DNA of 64,000 nucleotides, taken from Mucilaginibacter saanensis (GTDB taxonomy: Bacteria > Bacteroidota > Bacteroidia > Sphingobacteriales > Sphingobacteriaceae). Where the stretch lies: NCBI RefSeq assembly GCF_014200575.1, contig NZ_JACHBZ010000014.1, positions 72,936-136,935 on the forward strand, given 5' to 3'. The translations under genes were made by a program, and so were the position numbers. A model generated the notes under the pieces. It was not told the origin of the DNA, ran no database searches, and saw only the letters and a list, made by a program, of their open reading frames with translations. Shown piece by piece: positions 45,340 to 55,077 of this stretch (positions within the stretch are counted from its first letter, which is position 1; every line of letters starts with the position of its first letter).

Positions 45340-46695
45340 TTACTTCAAAAAATCAGCATACCAGCGGCCCGACGCTTTAACAATACGTTGTTGCGTATTA
45401 TGGTCAACATAAATTAACCCGAAGCGGGGATGATATCCTTCTGCCCATTCAAAGTTATCGGTAAGCGTCCAAACAAAATAGCCGTTAACCTTACTGCCTT
45501 CCTTTTTTGCCTTTAAAACCTGCCCTAAGTAATTTTGTAAATATTGCAGCCGTTTAGGATCATCAACCTTACCCTCCCTAACCTCATCAGGGAAAGCCGA
45601 TCCGTTTTCGGTAATAATGATTTTTTTTATTTGCGGGTAGGCATCAAACTTTTTAATCATGTAATAAATGGATGGAGGATAAACTTCCCATCTCATAGCC
45701 GTTAATTCCACGTTGCGCTTTTCGGCTTTTACCATACGTGCGCCGATGTATGGCGTAAAAAACGAGTACTTTACAATTTCACGGGTATAATTCTGTATCC
45801 CGATAAAATCAAAATCGAAATGCATATTATCCTCATCGCCCGGCTGAAAATACTTTTGAAGCCCCTTTAAAACGGGGAGGTCTTTTACCGGATAGCCCAG
45901 CCCCAAAATAGGTTCAATAAATAAGCGGTTTATCAGGGCATCTGCCCGCACGGCCGCTGCAACATCACGGGGTTTATCACTGAGTGGTTCAATTTGCGAG
46001 CACGAAAAAGTGGTGCCTATTTGAGCCTCCGGCAACAGGTTTCGTAATATTTTACCACCTGCAGTAATGCTTAAAACAACATGGTGTATGGCTGGCATAA
46101 AGTTCTTCATTCCGCTGCGGCCAGGGGCATGGATACCAAAAAAATAGCCGGCACCCGTAAATACCACGGGTTCATTCATCACCATCCAGTTTTTAACACG
46201 ATCGCCAAAGCTCTTAGCACAAAGGGTCACAAACTCACTAAACCAGTTAATAATGTCGCGATTTGTCCAGCCCCCTTTTTGTTCAAGTATTTGCGGTAAA
46301 TCCCAGTGGTAAATGGTAACCCAGGGCTCAACCCCCTGCTGTAAGCAATAATTGATAACCTCATTATAATAATCAATACCCAATTGGTTAACCGCACCGG
46401 TACCATCCGGCAATAAGCGCGACCAGGAAATAGAGAATCGGAAATTAGGGATGTTAAGTTCTTTAATAAGATTAATATCCTCTTTATACCGGTTATAAAA
46501 ATCACAGGAGGTTTTAGCGTGGTCGGCATTTAGTATTTTACCATTTTTTGCCGTAAATGCATCCCAGACAGATTCGCCTTTGCCATCGGCATCATGCGCA
46601 CCTTCTATTTGAAATGCAGCGGTTGACACCCCCCAGATAAAGCCGGTGCCGAAAAGTTGTTTATGAAGTGGTGTACCCTGATCCGTTAATTCCAT
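45340..46695 (-). CDS. Family 1 glycoside hydrolase, beta-glucosidase-like
   Basis: 451 residues, the complete GH1 barrel. Acid/base E175 in MVMNEPVVF and nucleophile E363 in IITENGSAF; the N-terminal signature FIWGVSTAAFQIEGAHDADGKGES is also intact. No signal peptide, so cytosolic. Hydrolyses beta-glucosides or related glycosides. Two further predicted surface glycosidases are elsewhere in the window but not in the same operon. Confidence 0.94.
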   Translation of the reverse strand: MELTDQGTPLHKQLFGTGFIWGVSTAAFQIEGAHDADGKGESVWDAFTAKNGKILNADHAKTSCDFYNRYKEDINLIKELNIPNFRFSISWSRLLPDGTGAVNQLGIDYYNEVINYCLQQGVEPWVTIYHWDLPQILEQKGGWTNRDIINWFSEFVTLCAKSFGDRVKNWMVMNEPVVFTGAGYFFGIHAPGRSGMKNFMPAIHHVVLSITAGGKILRNLLPEAQIGTTFSCSQIEPLSDKPRDVAAAVRADALINRLFIEPILGLGYPVKDLPVLKGLQKYFQPGDEDNMHFDFDFIGIQNYTREIVKYSFFTPYIGARMVKAEKRNVELTAMRWEVYPPSIYYMIKKFDAYPQIKKIIITENGSAFPDEVREGKVDDPKRLQYLQNYLGQVLKAKKEGSKVNGYFVWTLTDNFEWAEGYHPRFGLIYVDHNTQQRIVKASGRWYADFLK

Positions 46696-46988
46696 TAAAT
46701 TGAGCTACGCAAAGCCCAAAAGTGCGATTATATTTACGAAAGAAAAATTTTAACGGTGAACTTAATGTATGAAAGATGATTTCATACTTTTCAGGATCAT
46801 CCATTCACGAAAACCATTAATTAGTCTTGCAAAAACCGAGATGAGTTTCATAACTATGCTTTTATGTGTATCTAAAAGTAATACAACAACGTAACTTAAT
46901 TGTAACACTTATATTATCATATTATTAAACCCAAACATTTTGAATAAAGCATTTTAAGCCGGATACTTGTCTTACTAATATTTGCAAA

Positions 46989-47459
46989 ATGAAAACACAT
47001 TTTATTAAGATGTTTAACTACAACCGTTTTGCTAATGATTTAATATTACAGGCTGTTATAGCGGCTAATGAACCTAAAAAGCCATTGCAACTGCTGGCCC
47101 ACCTGCTAACAGCAGAAAGAGTATGGCTGGGGCGGTGCAAGGGACAACCCAATCACACGCATAATTTATGGCCCGATTATACCGCGGCTCATTGTGACGA
47201 ACTCATTAGCGAAAACCACGATGCCTGGGTAGCTTATTTAAAAGAGTTAACTGATACCGATTTTACCAAAGTAATTGCATATCAAAACTTAAAGGGTGAT
47301 CAGCTACAGGATCAACTAAGTGATATTTTCACCCAGGTAATTAATCATGGCACGCATTCCAGGGCACAGGCGGGGCAACAGTTAAAATTTGAAGGTGTAC
47401 AAAGTTTACCAGCTACTGACTATATTTATTATTTAAGAGTATTAAAAAGCAGTAATTAA
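46989..47459 (+). CDS. DinB-family protein
   Basis: 156 residues, four-helix DinB/YfiT fold. Metal-ligand positions: LLAHLLTAERVWLG (first His) and VINHGTHSRAQAGQQL (two His). DinB family members act as thiol-transferases or mono-metal hydrolases; no substrate is apparent here. Stands alone upstream of the lipoprotein-SCO-cytochrome cluster, separated by 48 bp. The 293 bp upstream of it hold no other gene. Confidence 0.85.
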   Translation: MKTHFIKMFNYNRFANDLILQAVIAANEPKKPLQLLAHLLTAERVWLGRCKGQPNHTHNLWPDYTAAHCDELISENHDAWVAYLKELTDTDFTKVIAYQNLKGDQLQDQLSDIFTQVINHGTHSRAQAGQQLKFEGVQSLPATDYIYYLRVLKSSN

Positions 47460-47507
47460 GCCTATAATTTACAATATTTGCCCTTGCTTACATCATTAAA
47501 GAAAAAC

Positions 47508-47918
47508 ATGAAAAAATACGCTTTAACCATTTTAACAGCGAGTTTATTATTAGGCTGCGCTGACACCAAAAAGCAGGAAAAATTGCTTTTAGATAGCGTT
47601 ATTGCCGTACATGATAAAGTAATGGCCAGTGATGAGCAGTTGATGAAAAACAAAATGATCCTGGACAGCCTGATCAAGCGTGGCTCAACTACCATAAATA
47701 TAGATTCGGCTAAATCCTACCTAAAACAGGTTGATGATGCCGATGATGCCATGAGCGACTGGATGCATAAGTTTGATGCTGAAAACAAAGGCAAATCGCA
47801 CCAGGAGGTTATGGACTATTTGACCGAGCAAAAAAAGAAGATAACGGTTATTGACTCCCAAATAAATGTTGCCGTTACCAATTCAAATAAATACCTGACT
47901 ACAACTATAAAAAAATGA
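47508..47918 (+). CDS. Lipoprotein of unknown function
   Basis: 136 residues from ATG 47508. Lipobox LLLGCADTK with lipid-anchor Cys near residue 17. The rest is charged and helical (coiled-coil-like: KLLLDSVIAVHDKVMASDEQLMKNKMI). Its end overlaps the SCO1 gene in an ATGA, so the three lipoproteins here are co-translated and may work in the same periplasmic cytochrome-related unit. Confidence 0.75.
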   Translation: MKKYALTILTASLLLGCADTKKQEKLLLDSVIAVHDKVMASDEQLMKNKMILDSLIKRGSTTINIDSAKSYLKQVDDADDAMSDWMHKFDAENKGKSHQEVMDYLTEQKKKITVIDSQINVAVTNSNKYLTTTIKK

Positions 47919-48565
47919 AGAAATTAATTGGTGCACTGGTTATAATTCTGTTTTATAGTGCCTGTAAATCAAATAAAACACCATCGGCCCTCCCTATTTT
48001 GGGTAATCGCGAACCGGTTACCAAAACAGTTGATGGTAAAACAATTACCGATACCGTATACTCCACCATACCTGATTTTAAATTCGTTAATCAATATGCA
48101 GATACCATTACCGGTAAAAGCCTTGATGGCAAAATATACGTGGCTGATTTTTTCTTTACCACCTGCCCTTCTATTTGCCCGGTAATGCATCGCAATATGC
48201 TTAAAGTATATAATGAATTTAAAACCGACGATAATTTCAGAATTATATCACATACCATTGATCCTAAATATGATACTGTTCCGGTATTAAAAAAATATGC
48301 CGATAAATTGGGGATCAGCGGCAATACCTGGTGGTTACTGCATGGCACTAAAGACGAAACCTATCAGATTGCAAAAAACTACCTGGTATCGGTACAGGAG
48401 AAAAACCCACAGGGAGAATATATACACGACGGTTATTTTATTTTGGTAGACAAACAAAAGCGCATTCGCGGAACTTATGATGGTACCGACCCGGCGCAGG
48501 TGACTAAATTAATTGCTGATATAAAAGTATTAAAGGCCGAGCCGGATCAGGTTGGAGCTAAATGA
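47915..48565 (+). CDS. SCO1/SenC family copper chaperone lipoprotein
   Basis: 216 residues; lipobox cysteine C17 (LFYSACKS). The SCO copper motif is C84-x3-C88 in TTCPSICPVMH, and the conserved His at 171 in YIHDGYFILVD completes the Cu site. Delivers copper to or reduces cysteines of the CuA centre of cytochrome c oxidase. The next gene is a lipoprotein c-type cytochrome. Thioredoxin-like fold. Confidence 0.93.
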   Translation: MKKLIGALVIILFYSACKSNKTPSALPILGNREPVTKTVDGKTITDTVYSTIPDFKFVNQYADTITGKSLDGKIYVADFFFTTCPSICPVMHRNMLKVYNEFKTDDNFRIISHTIDPKYDTVPVLKKYADKLGISGNTWWLLHGTKDETYQIAKNYLVSVQEKNPQGEYIHDGYFILVDKQKRIRGTYDGTDPAQVTKLIADIKVLKAEPDQVGAK

Positions 48566-48981
48566 AATTAAAATTTATAACAGGTATAAGTTTATTACTG
48601 ATTGTTTTGGCGGCTTCATGTCAAAGCGACGAGCAGATGGAGTTTAACCGCTATTATTCAGGTGGCAGCGTGATCTATCTGGCGCATTGTCAAAATTGCC
48701 ATGGCGAAAAAGGCGAAGGTTTGCAGGCATTAATTCCTCCGCTTACCGATGCGGCATATCTTAAAAACAATAAAACATCATTGGCCTGCTATGTTAAAAA
48801 TGGCCTTAAAGGAAAAATAACTATATCCTCACGCACTTTTGAAGGCGAAATGCCCGCAGCAGACGACCTGTCGCCTATTGAAATTGCTAAAGTACTTACC
48901 TTTGTTACCAATTCTTTTGGAAACAAAACAGGTTTAATAAACCTGCAGCAAGTTCAGGCCAACCTGGAAAAATGTCATTAA
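48562..48981 (+). CDS. c-type cytochrome lipoprotein
   Basis: 139 residues; lipobox C20 (LAASCQSD). One heme site CQNCH at 43-47 with a likely axial Met at 97 (FEGEMPAADD). A 4-base overlap joins it to the SCO1 gene. Probably an electron carrier or terminal oxidase-associated cytochrome in the periplasm, anchored to the outer leaflet. Odd: the protein ends in EKCH. Confidence 0.9.
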   Translation: MKLKFITGISLLLIVLAASCQSDEQMEFNRYYSGGSVIYLAHCQNCHGEKGEGLQALIPPLTDAAYLKNNKTSLACYVKNGLKGKITISSRTFEGEMPAADDLSPIEIAKVLTFVTNSFGNKTGLINLQQVQANLEKCH

Positions 48982-49042
48982 CAAATACCTGTTTGACAAG
49001 GCACCCTGGCAACTGAAATAAAAAATCCATACCTTTACGCTT

Positions 49043-49425
49043 GCAAAACGTTCTATCGCTGCCATCTTGTATGGCGGAGGAAAGTCCGGGCAACACAGAG
49101 CATCCTGCTTCCTAACGGGAAGGCGCCGGCAGCCGGTGACAGCAAAGTGCCACAGAAATTATACCGCCACGATTTATCGGGGTAAGGGTGAAAACGTGAG
49201 GTAAGAGCTCACGGCATTTCCGGGCGACCGGAGATGACGGTAAACCTCAGGAGTTGAAAAACCAAATAGGTTCAGGAAGCGGAGCTGCTCGCTCCCGCAG
49301 TTTGCCGCAAGGCAAATCACTCCTGGATGGGTAGGTTGTTTAAACCTGTCAGCAATGGCAGGGCCAGATTAATGATAGAAGTTGCCCGTTAAACGGCAAT
49401 ACAGAACCCGGCTTACAGATTTGCT
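49043..49425 (+). ncRNA. rnpB: RNase P RNA (bacterial type A)
   Basis: Catalytic RNA of RNase P, processing tRNA 5' ends. The signature near the 5' end, GGAGGAAAGTCCGGGC (from 49076), and the 3' block with ACAGAACCCGGCTTACAG match the universal core. P1 is formed by GCAAA near 49043 and TTTGC near 49420-49424. Ends are estimated to within a few bases. -7-like TACCTTTA precedes it at 49030-49037; a terminator follows. Confidence 0.93.
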
Positions 49426-49438
49426 GCTGAAATTATAT

Positions 49439-49472
49439 AACCCTTTCCTGCAAACAGGAAGGGGTTATTTTT
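49439..49472 (+). terminator. Terminator of rnpB
   Basis: Stem AACCCTTTCCTG/CAGGAAGGGGTT (one wobble) with a CAAA loop and ATTTTTG after it. Confidence 0.85.
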
Positions 49473-49559
49473 GTTAGAAGCAAAATGTGTTTATTTTTCT
49501 ATACAAATCTTATATATTAGCGAGGTAAACATTACTAATCTATTTGAAAATATTACAGA

Positions 49560-50942
49560 ATGGCTAAAATTTTAATTATTGATGATGAGCGGTCTATCCG
49601 TAACACGTTACGCGAGATCCTGGAGTATGAAGATTATGATGTTGAAGATGTAGACAATGGTGTTGACGGATTACAATTAATAGAAAAAAAGGATTACGAC
49701 CTGGTATTGTGCGATATTAAAATGAATCGTATGGACGGCATGGAAGTGCTGACCGAAGGCCTGGCAATTAAACCCGACCTACCATTTATCATGATATCTG
49801 GCCATGGCACTGTTGAAACCGCCATCGAAGCCAGCAAAAAAGGGGCATTTGACTTTATATCAAAACCACCCGATCTAAACCGCTTACTGATTACCGTACG
49901 CAACGCACTTGACAGGGGAAGCCTGGTTGTTGAGGCCAAAGTATTAAAGCGTAAAGTTTCAAAAGTCCGCCCTATTTTAGGTAACTCCCAGGCCATTCTT
50001 AAAATAAAGGAAACTATTGACCGTGTGGCCCCTACCGATGCCCGTGTACTGGTTACCGGTGCCAATGGTAGCGGTAAGGAATTGGTAGCGCGCTGGCTGC
50101 ATGAAAAATCAAACCGATCAAACGCGCCGATTATTGAAGTTAACTGTGCTGCAATACCTTCAGAACTGATAGAGAGTGAATTATTTGGGCACGAAAAAGG
50201 CTCTTTTACTTCGGCTATTAAACAGCGTATTGGCAAATTTGAATCCGCAAGCGGCGGTACGCTTTTTCTGGATGAAATTGGCGATATGAGCCAGTCGGCA
50301 CAGGCTAAAGTTTTACGTGCCCTACAGGAAAACAAAATAACCCGCGTAGGTGGCGAAAAAGAGATTGACGTTGATGTACGCGTAGTAGCGGCTACTAATA
50401 AGGACCTGCTTAAAGAAATTGAGGCTGGTAATTTCCGGATGGACCTTTACCATCGTCTTAGCGTGATATTAATACATGTGCCCCCATTGGTTGACCGTAA
50501 AGATGATATTACCTTACTAACCCAAAGCTTTTTGGACGAAATATGTAATGAATATGGCATGCCGGTTAAAAAAATATCTGATGCAGCTTTGGATGCCCTT
50601 AAGGCCCTGCCATGGACAGGTAACATACGTGAGTTGAGAAACATGGTAGAACGCTTAATTATATTGAGCGATAAAACCATTACAGATAATGATGTGAGGG
50701 CTTTTGCCAACCCATCAGCGCCTGTAGCTGCCGGAAGTGGCGATAATAACGGAGCCCAACAAACAGACTTTGATCAGTTTAATAACTTTCAGGAATATAA
50801 GGATTTTGCCGAGCGCGAATACATTAAGTTTAAACTCGAAAAAAACAACTGGAATGTGTCAAAAACGGCAGACGATATTGATATACAGCGCAGTCATTTA
50901 TACAGCAAAATTGAAAAATTCGGTCTTAAAAGAGGTGAATAA
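49560..50942 (+). CDS. NtrC-family sigma-54-type response regulator with degenerate GAFTGA loop
   Basis: 460 residues: receiver with D52, AAA+ ATPase domain with Walker A GANGSGKE (167-174) and LFLDEIGDM Walker B, then a Fis-type HTH at the end (NVSKTADDIDIQRSHLYSKI). The sigma-54-contact loop that is normally GAFTGA reads GSFTSA (214-219). The loss of both Gly/Ala positions raises doubt whether it activates sigma-54 RNA polymerase. No kinase gene is adjacent. Ends at a terminator. Confidence 0.92.
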   Translation: MAKILIIDDERSIRNTLREILEYEDYDVEDVDNGVDGLQLIEKKDYDLVLCDIKMNRMDGMEVLTEGLAIKPDLPFIMISGHGTVETAIEASKKGAFDFISKPPDLNRLLITVRNALDRGSLVVEAKVLKRKVSKVRPILGNSQAILKIKETIDRVAPTDARVLVTGANGSGKELVARWLHEKSNRSNAPIIEVNCAAIPSELIESELFGHEKGSFTSAIKQRIGKFESASGGTLFLDEIGDMSQSAQAKVLRALQENKITRVGGEKEIDVDVRVVAATNKDLLKEIEAGNFRMDLYHRLSVILIHVPPLVDRKDDITLLTQSFLDEICNEYGMPVKKISDAALDALKALPWTGNIRELRNMVERLIILSDKTITDNDVRAFANPSAPVAAGSGDNNGAQQTDFDQFNNFQEYKDFAEREYIKFKLEKNNWNVSKTADDIDIQRSHLYSKIEKFGLKRGE

Positions 50943-50963
50943 TAGCTTGCAAAACATGTAAAC

Positions 50964-50994
50964 AAAAGCGCCTTGTAGAAACAGGCGCTTTTAT
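50964..50994 (+). terminator. Terminator after the NtrC-type gene
   Basis: Stem AAAAGCGCCT/AGGCGCTTTT with a 9-nt loop, then ATTATTTA. Confidence 0.8.
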
Positions 50995-51036
50995 TATTTA
51001 GTTATATTACTTACCATTGTATAAACTAAATCTCAC

Positions 51037-51498
51037 ATGAAATTAATCCCTCTTGCTTTAATTTGTACACTGGCAGTTACATCCTGTTCTCAAAAACAAA
51101 CCACCACCGAACAAAAATCCAATCAACCACTTATTGGCAGCTGGCACCTGATATCAAGTAAAAGTATTACCAAAGGCGACACCGTGGTTACCACCCCGCC
51201 TAAAGACCAGGAAATGGTGAAAATATTTAATGGTACTGACTTTGCTTTTTTTACACATGATTTAAAAAAGGGGAAGGCCGCAAACCCGGTTTTTGATTCA
51301 GGAGCAGGCACCTACACCCTGGTTGACAGCAATTATGCTGAGCATTTGGCCTATTGCAACTATCGCGACTGGGAAAACCGCGATTTTAAATTTACTGTAA
51401 AGTTCAATCACGACACCCTTGTTCAGCGCGGCATTGAAAAAATAGATAGTCTGAAAATTAACCATGAGATCATTGAAACTTACGTAAAGCTGCGTTAA
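51037..51498 (+). CDS. Lipoprotein with lipocalin-like beta domain
   Basis: 153 residues. Lipobox AVTSCSQKQ with the anchor Cys near residue 17, then a beta-rich domain opening with LIGSWHLISSKSITKGD, the GxW pattern of lipocalin-like/DUF4488-type proteins. Function unknown, surface or periplasmic. Followed 18 bp later by a glycoside hydrolase lipoprotein gene on the same strand. Confidence 0.78.
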   Translation: MKLIPLALICTLAVTSCSQKQTTTEQKSNQPLIGSWHLISSKSITKGDTVVTTPPKDQEMVKIFNGTDFAFFTHDLKKGKAANPVFDSGAGTYTLVDSNYAEHLAYCNYRDWENRDFKFTVKFNHDTLVQRGIEKIDSLKINHEIIETYVKLR

Positions 51499-51516
51499 GG
51501 TAACTAATATATAAAC

Positions 51517-53163
51517 ATGGCATTTCCGCGTAAGTTTCTAATTCTGCTGACAAGCACAACTTTGTTTTTTAATAACTGTAAACCTGCTAATAAGATAAAA
51601 TCATCAGGCAATGTTAACACAAGCAAAGATGGTATTGCTATCACTAAGGATACGTTAAACACTAACGCTGTACCGGCAAATTCAATACCGTTAAAAAACA
51701 TGTTTGGCATCAATGCCTACGAATGGAACTTTTTGCAGGATCCGGCCAACCCAAATCTTAAAAGTCATATTTATGAGTCCAATATGGCTATCATAAAGGC
51801 GTTCAGTTCTGTCAGGCATTATATGAACTGGAACAAACTGGAAAACACCAAAGGAAATTACACTTACAACCCCACAAATAACGGCAGCTGGGACTACGAC
51901 CTGATATATACCCGATGCAAACAGGACGGCATTATGGTATTAGCTGATTTAAAGAACTGCCCTACCTGGCTGGCGAACACATATCCAACTGATGTACAGG
52001 ACAATGAAAATGTTCCCGCACCTTACGGCTTAAGTAAAAGCCTGCCCTCCAGCTACGCTGATCAGGCACGTACGGCTTTTCAGTTTGCCGCCAGATACGG
52101 TTATAATGCTGCTGTTAACAAAGCCCTGGTTAAGGTAGACAGCCGCCCCCGCTGGGCAAATGACCAGCCCAATGTGGTCAAAATTGGCATGGGGCTTATT
52201 AAATATATTGAATGCGATAACGAACGCGACAAATGGTGGAAAAGTACTGCAACCCAGCAAACTCCTGAAGAATATGCGGCAAACCTATCGGCATTTTATG
52301 ATGGTGATAAAGGTAAATTGGGTAACAATGCGGGCGTTAAAATTGCCGATCCGGGTATGCAGGTAGTTATAGGCGGGCTGGCCACATGCGATGTAAACTG
52401 GGTTAAAAGAATCGTGGCCTGGTGCGCAAAAAATCGTGGCTATAAGGCAAATGGCAACGTAAACCTTTGTTTTGATGTAATTAATTACCATTATTATAAT
52501 AACGACGGCGATATACTAACCCATGCAAAACCATCAACAGGTGTAGCACCCGAACTATCAATGGCGGGCAGTATTGCCGATACGTTTGTAAAGTATGCTC
52601 ATACACTACCCCAACATCCCGAGGTTTGGGTAACAGAAACCGGGTATGATATTAACCAGGGCAGTTACCAAAAGGCTATAGCTATTGGCAGTAAATCAGC
52701 AATGGACACGCAAGGCGACTGGATATTAAGAACATCTTTATTGTATATCAGGCATGGTATAAAAAGGGTGTTTTTTTATCAGCTACTTGATGATACCCCG
52801 AATGCTGAGGTACAATACGCAACATCTGGTGTAGCAGAAAATACAAAGCGAAGACCAGCGGCTGATTTTGTATTGCAAACAAATACATTAATGGGCTGCT
52901 ATACGTATAAAGCCACCATCAATGCAGAGCCGTTGGTTGACAAGTACGTTTCTGGTACAAAATCAATGTACGTTTTAACCATACCAGATCAAACAGGACG
53001 AACCGGAATTTATACCATCAAGCTCGGCACGGCAAAAGCAAATATTTATACCTTAAAGGCTGGCGCCAATGTAGCGCTTAAAACTCAAGTGGCTACTACT
53101 GCCGGCAAGCTGGCGGTAAAAGTTTCCGAAACTCCCACTTTTGTAGAGCCGGTAACACCGTAA
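51517..53163 (+). CDS. Clan GH-A-like glycosidase lipoprotein
   Basis: 548 residues with a lipobox-like signal (LFFNNCKP). A TIM-barrel catalytic core: RHYMNWNKLENTKGNYTY near the N-terminus, a candidate acid/base Glu in YIECDNERDKW, and nucleophile Glu in VWVTETGYD. A C-terminal beta domain ends the protein. Does not match a family I can name with confidence; GH39-like by spacing. Probably acts on plant or algal polysaccharide at the cell surface. Confidence 0.78.
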   Translation: MAFPRKFLILLTSTTLFFNNCKPANKIKSSGNVNTSKDGIAITKDTLNTNAVPANSIPLKNMFGINAYEWNFLQDPANPNLKSHIYESNMAIIKAFSSVRHYMNWNKLENTKGNYTYNPTNNGSWDYDLIYTRCKQDGIMVLADLKNCPTWLANTYPTDVQDNENVPAPYGLSKSLPSSYADQARTAFQFAARYGYNAAVNKALVKVDSRPRWANDQPNVVKIGMGLIKYIECDNERDKWWKSTATQQTPEEYAANLSAFYDGDKGKLGNNAGVKIADPGMQVVIGGLATCDVNWVKRIVAWCAKNRGYKANGNVNLCFDVINYHYYNNDGDILTHAKPSTGVAPELSMAGSIADTFVKYAHTLPQHPEVWVTETGYDINQGSYQKAIAIGSKSAMDTQGDWILRTSLLYIRHGIKRVFFYQLLDDTPNAEVQYATSGVAENTKRRPAADFVLQTNTLMGCYTYKATINAEPLVDKYVSGTKSMYVLTIPDQTGRTGIYTIKLGTAKANIYTLKAGANVALKTQVATTAGKLAVKVSETPTFVEPVTP

Positions 53164-53274
53164 ATCATTCAGTTATTTATAAAATTAAATAACGATCCAA
53201 CCTTTACAGGTTACTATTGGAAGGCTTTAAATACCTAATTAAAAACAGCCTATCAAATTATCATCATAAAAAGC

Positions 53275-53282
53275 TATTTTTG
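53275..53282 (+). promoter_or_regulatory. -7 box immediately upstream of lepA
   Basis: TATTTTTG fits TAnnTTTG exactly and lies only 7 bases before the lepA ATG (53290). No good -33 element is seen 19 nt upstream. Confidence 0.5.
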
Positions 53283-53289
53283 CGGTTCA

Positions 53290-55077
53290 ATGGAGCACAT
53301 TCGTAATTTTTGTATCATAGCACATATTGACCACGGCAAAAGCACACTTGCTGATAGGTTATTAGAATACACCAACACTATTACTCAACGCGAATCACAG
53401 GCGCAATTGCTTGATGATATGGATCTGGAACGCGAACGCGGTATTACTATAAAAAGCCACGCCATACAAATGGACTATGAGCTTGACGGTCAGAAATATA
53501 TCCTGAACCTTATAGATACCCCCGGGCACGTAGATTTTTCATACGAGGTTTCGCGTTCAATAGCAGCTTGCGAAGGCGCATTGCTTATTGTTGACGCAGC
53601 ACAGGGCATCCAGGCGCAAACCATCTCAAACCTTTACCTGGCTTTAGAAAACGACCTGGAGATCATCCCGGTATTAAATAAAATGGATCTTCCAGGCGCT
53701 ATGCCAGAGGAAGTGAAAGACCAGATAGTGGAGCTTATAGGATGTAAGCGGGAAGATATCCTGGCGGCATCGGGCAAAACCGGCATGGGTGTTCATGACA
53801 TATTACGTGCCATTGTAGAGCGAGTTCCTGCTCCGGTAGGCGATCCTGAAGCTCCATTGCAGGCATTAATATTTGACTCTGTTTACAACTCTTTCCGTGG
53901 TATTGTGGCTTACTTTAAAGTAGTTAACGGCGAAATCCGTAAAGGCGATAAAGTAAAGTTCTTTGCTACAGAAAAACAATATATTGCCGAGGAAGTTGGT
54001 ACACTAAAACTGAAGCAACAACCAAAAGATGTAATTAAAACCGGCGATGTAGGTTATATTATATCGGGAATAAAGGAATCGCGCGAGGTAAAGGTTGGTG
54101 ATACGATCACCACCATCACCCGCCCTTGCGAAAGTGGCATACAGGGCTTTGAAGAAGTTAAGCCAATGGTATTTGCCGGTATTTACCCGGTTGATACTGA
54201 CGAATATGAGGAACTTCGCGAATCAATGGCCAAACTGCAACTTAATGATGCATCATTGGTTTTTGAACCGGAATCATCTGCGGCGTTAGGATTTGGTTTC
54301 CGTTGCGGTTTCCTGGGTATGCTGCACATGGAAATCATCCAGGAACGTTTAGAGCGTGAGTTTGATATGACGGTTATTACAACCGTTCCCAACGTGTCTT
54401 ACCTTGCATACTCTACAAGAGGTGAAGAAATTGTAGTAAACAATCCTTCCGACCTTCCGGATCCAAGTAAAATTGACCATGTGGAAGAACCGTATATAAA
54501 AGCAACCATTATTACCAAATCTGAATTTGTTGGGCCGGTAATGTCGCTTTGTATTCAAAAAAGAGGATTTATAAAAAATCAGTCTTACTTAACATCTGAC
54601 CGGGTAGAACTTGTGTTTGAGATGCCGATGGGTGAAATCGTGTTTGACTTTTATGATAAGCTGAAAACCATATCAAAGGGCTACGCCTCGTTTGATTATC
54701 ACCAGATAGGTTACCGCCAGTCAGACCTGGTACGTTTAGACATTCGTTTAAACGCCGAGCCAGTTGATGCCTTGTCGTCGCTGATATTCAGGGGTAACTC
54801 TTATGATTTTGGTAAAAAGATCTGCGAAAAATTGAAGGAGCTTATTCCGCGTCAGCAATTTGAGATTATTATACAGGCCTCTATAGGTGCCAAGATTATT
54901 GCACGCGAAACGGTGAAAGCCTTGCGCAAGGATGTTACCGCCAAATGTTATGGTGGTGATATTTCCCGTAAGCGTAAACTATTAGAAAAACAGAAGAAAG
55001 GTAAAAAACGCATGCGTCAGGTAGGTAACGTAGAAATACCACAATCGGCATTCATGGCTGTTTTGAAACTTGATTAA
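53290..55077 (+). CDS. lepA: Elongation factor 4 (back-translocase)
   Basis: 595 residues, a complete LepA. G1 [14 protein letters not shown]3 DTPGHVDF, G4 NKMDLPG; EF-G-like domains II, III and V; the LepA-specific C-terminal domain ends with [22 protein letters not shown]. It is a ribosome-bound GTPase that remodels stalled complexes. Its stop overlaps the ATG of the next gene by one base. The 126-bp upstream region holds a -7 box close to the start. Confidence 0.97.
   Translation: MEHIRNFCIIAHIDHGKSTLADRLLEYTNTITQRESQAQLLDDMDLERERGITIKSHAIQMDYELDGQKYILNLIDTPGHVDFSYEVSRSIAACEGALLIVDAAQGIQAQTISNLYLALENDLEIIPVLNKMDLPGAMPEEVKDQIVELIGCKREDILAASGKTGMGVHDILRAIVERVPAPVGDPEAPLQALIFDSVYNSFRGIVAYFKVVNGEIRKGDKVKFFATEKQYIAEEVGTLKLKQQPKDVIKTGDVGYIISGIKESREVKVGDTITTITRPCESGIQGFEEVKPMVFAGIYPVDTDEYEELRESMAKLQLNDASLVFEPESSAALGFGFRCGFLGMLHMEIIQERLEREFDMTVITTVPNVSYLAYSTRGEEIVVNNPSDLPDPSKIDHVEEPYIKATIITKSEFVGPVMSLCIQKRGFIKNQSYLTSDRVELVFEMPMGEIVFDFYDKLKTISKGYASFDYHQIGYRQSDLVRLDIRLNAEPVDALSSLIFRGNSYDFGKKICEKLKELIPRQQFEIIIQASIGAKIIARETVKALRKDVTAKCYGGDISRKRKLLEKQKKGKKRMRQVGNVEIPQSAFMAVLKLD

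Noticed and set aside
49694..50335. 213-residue open frame antisense to the NtrC-type gene
   Set aside because: Overlaps a gene with clear domains; antisense shadow composition.
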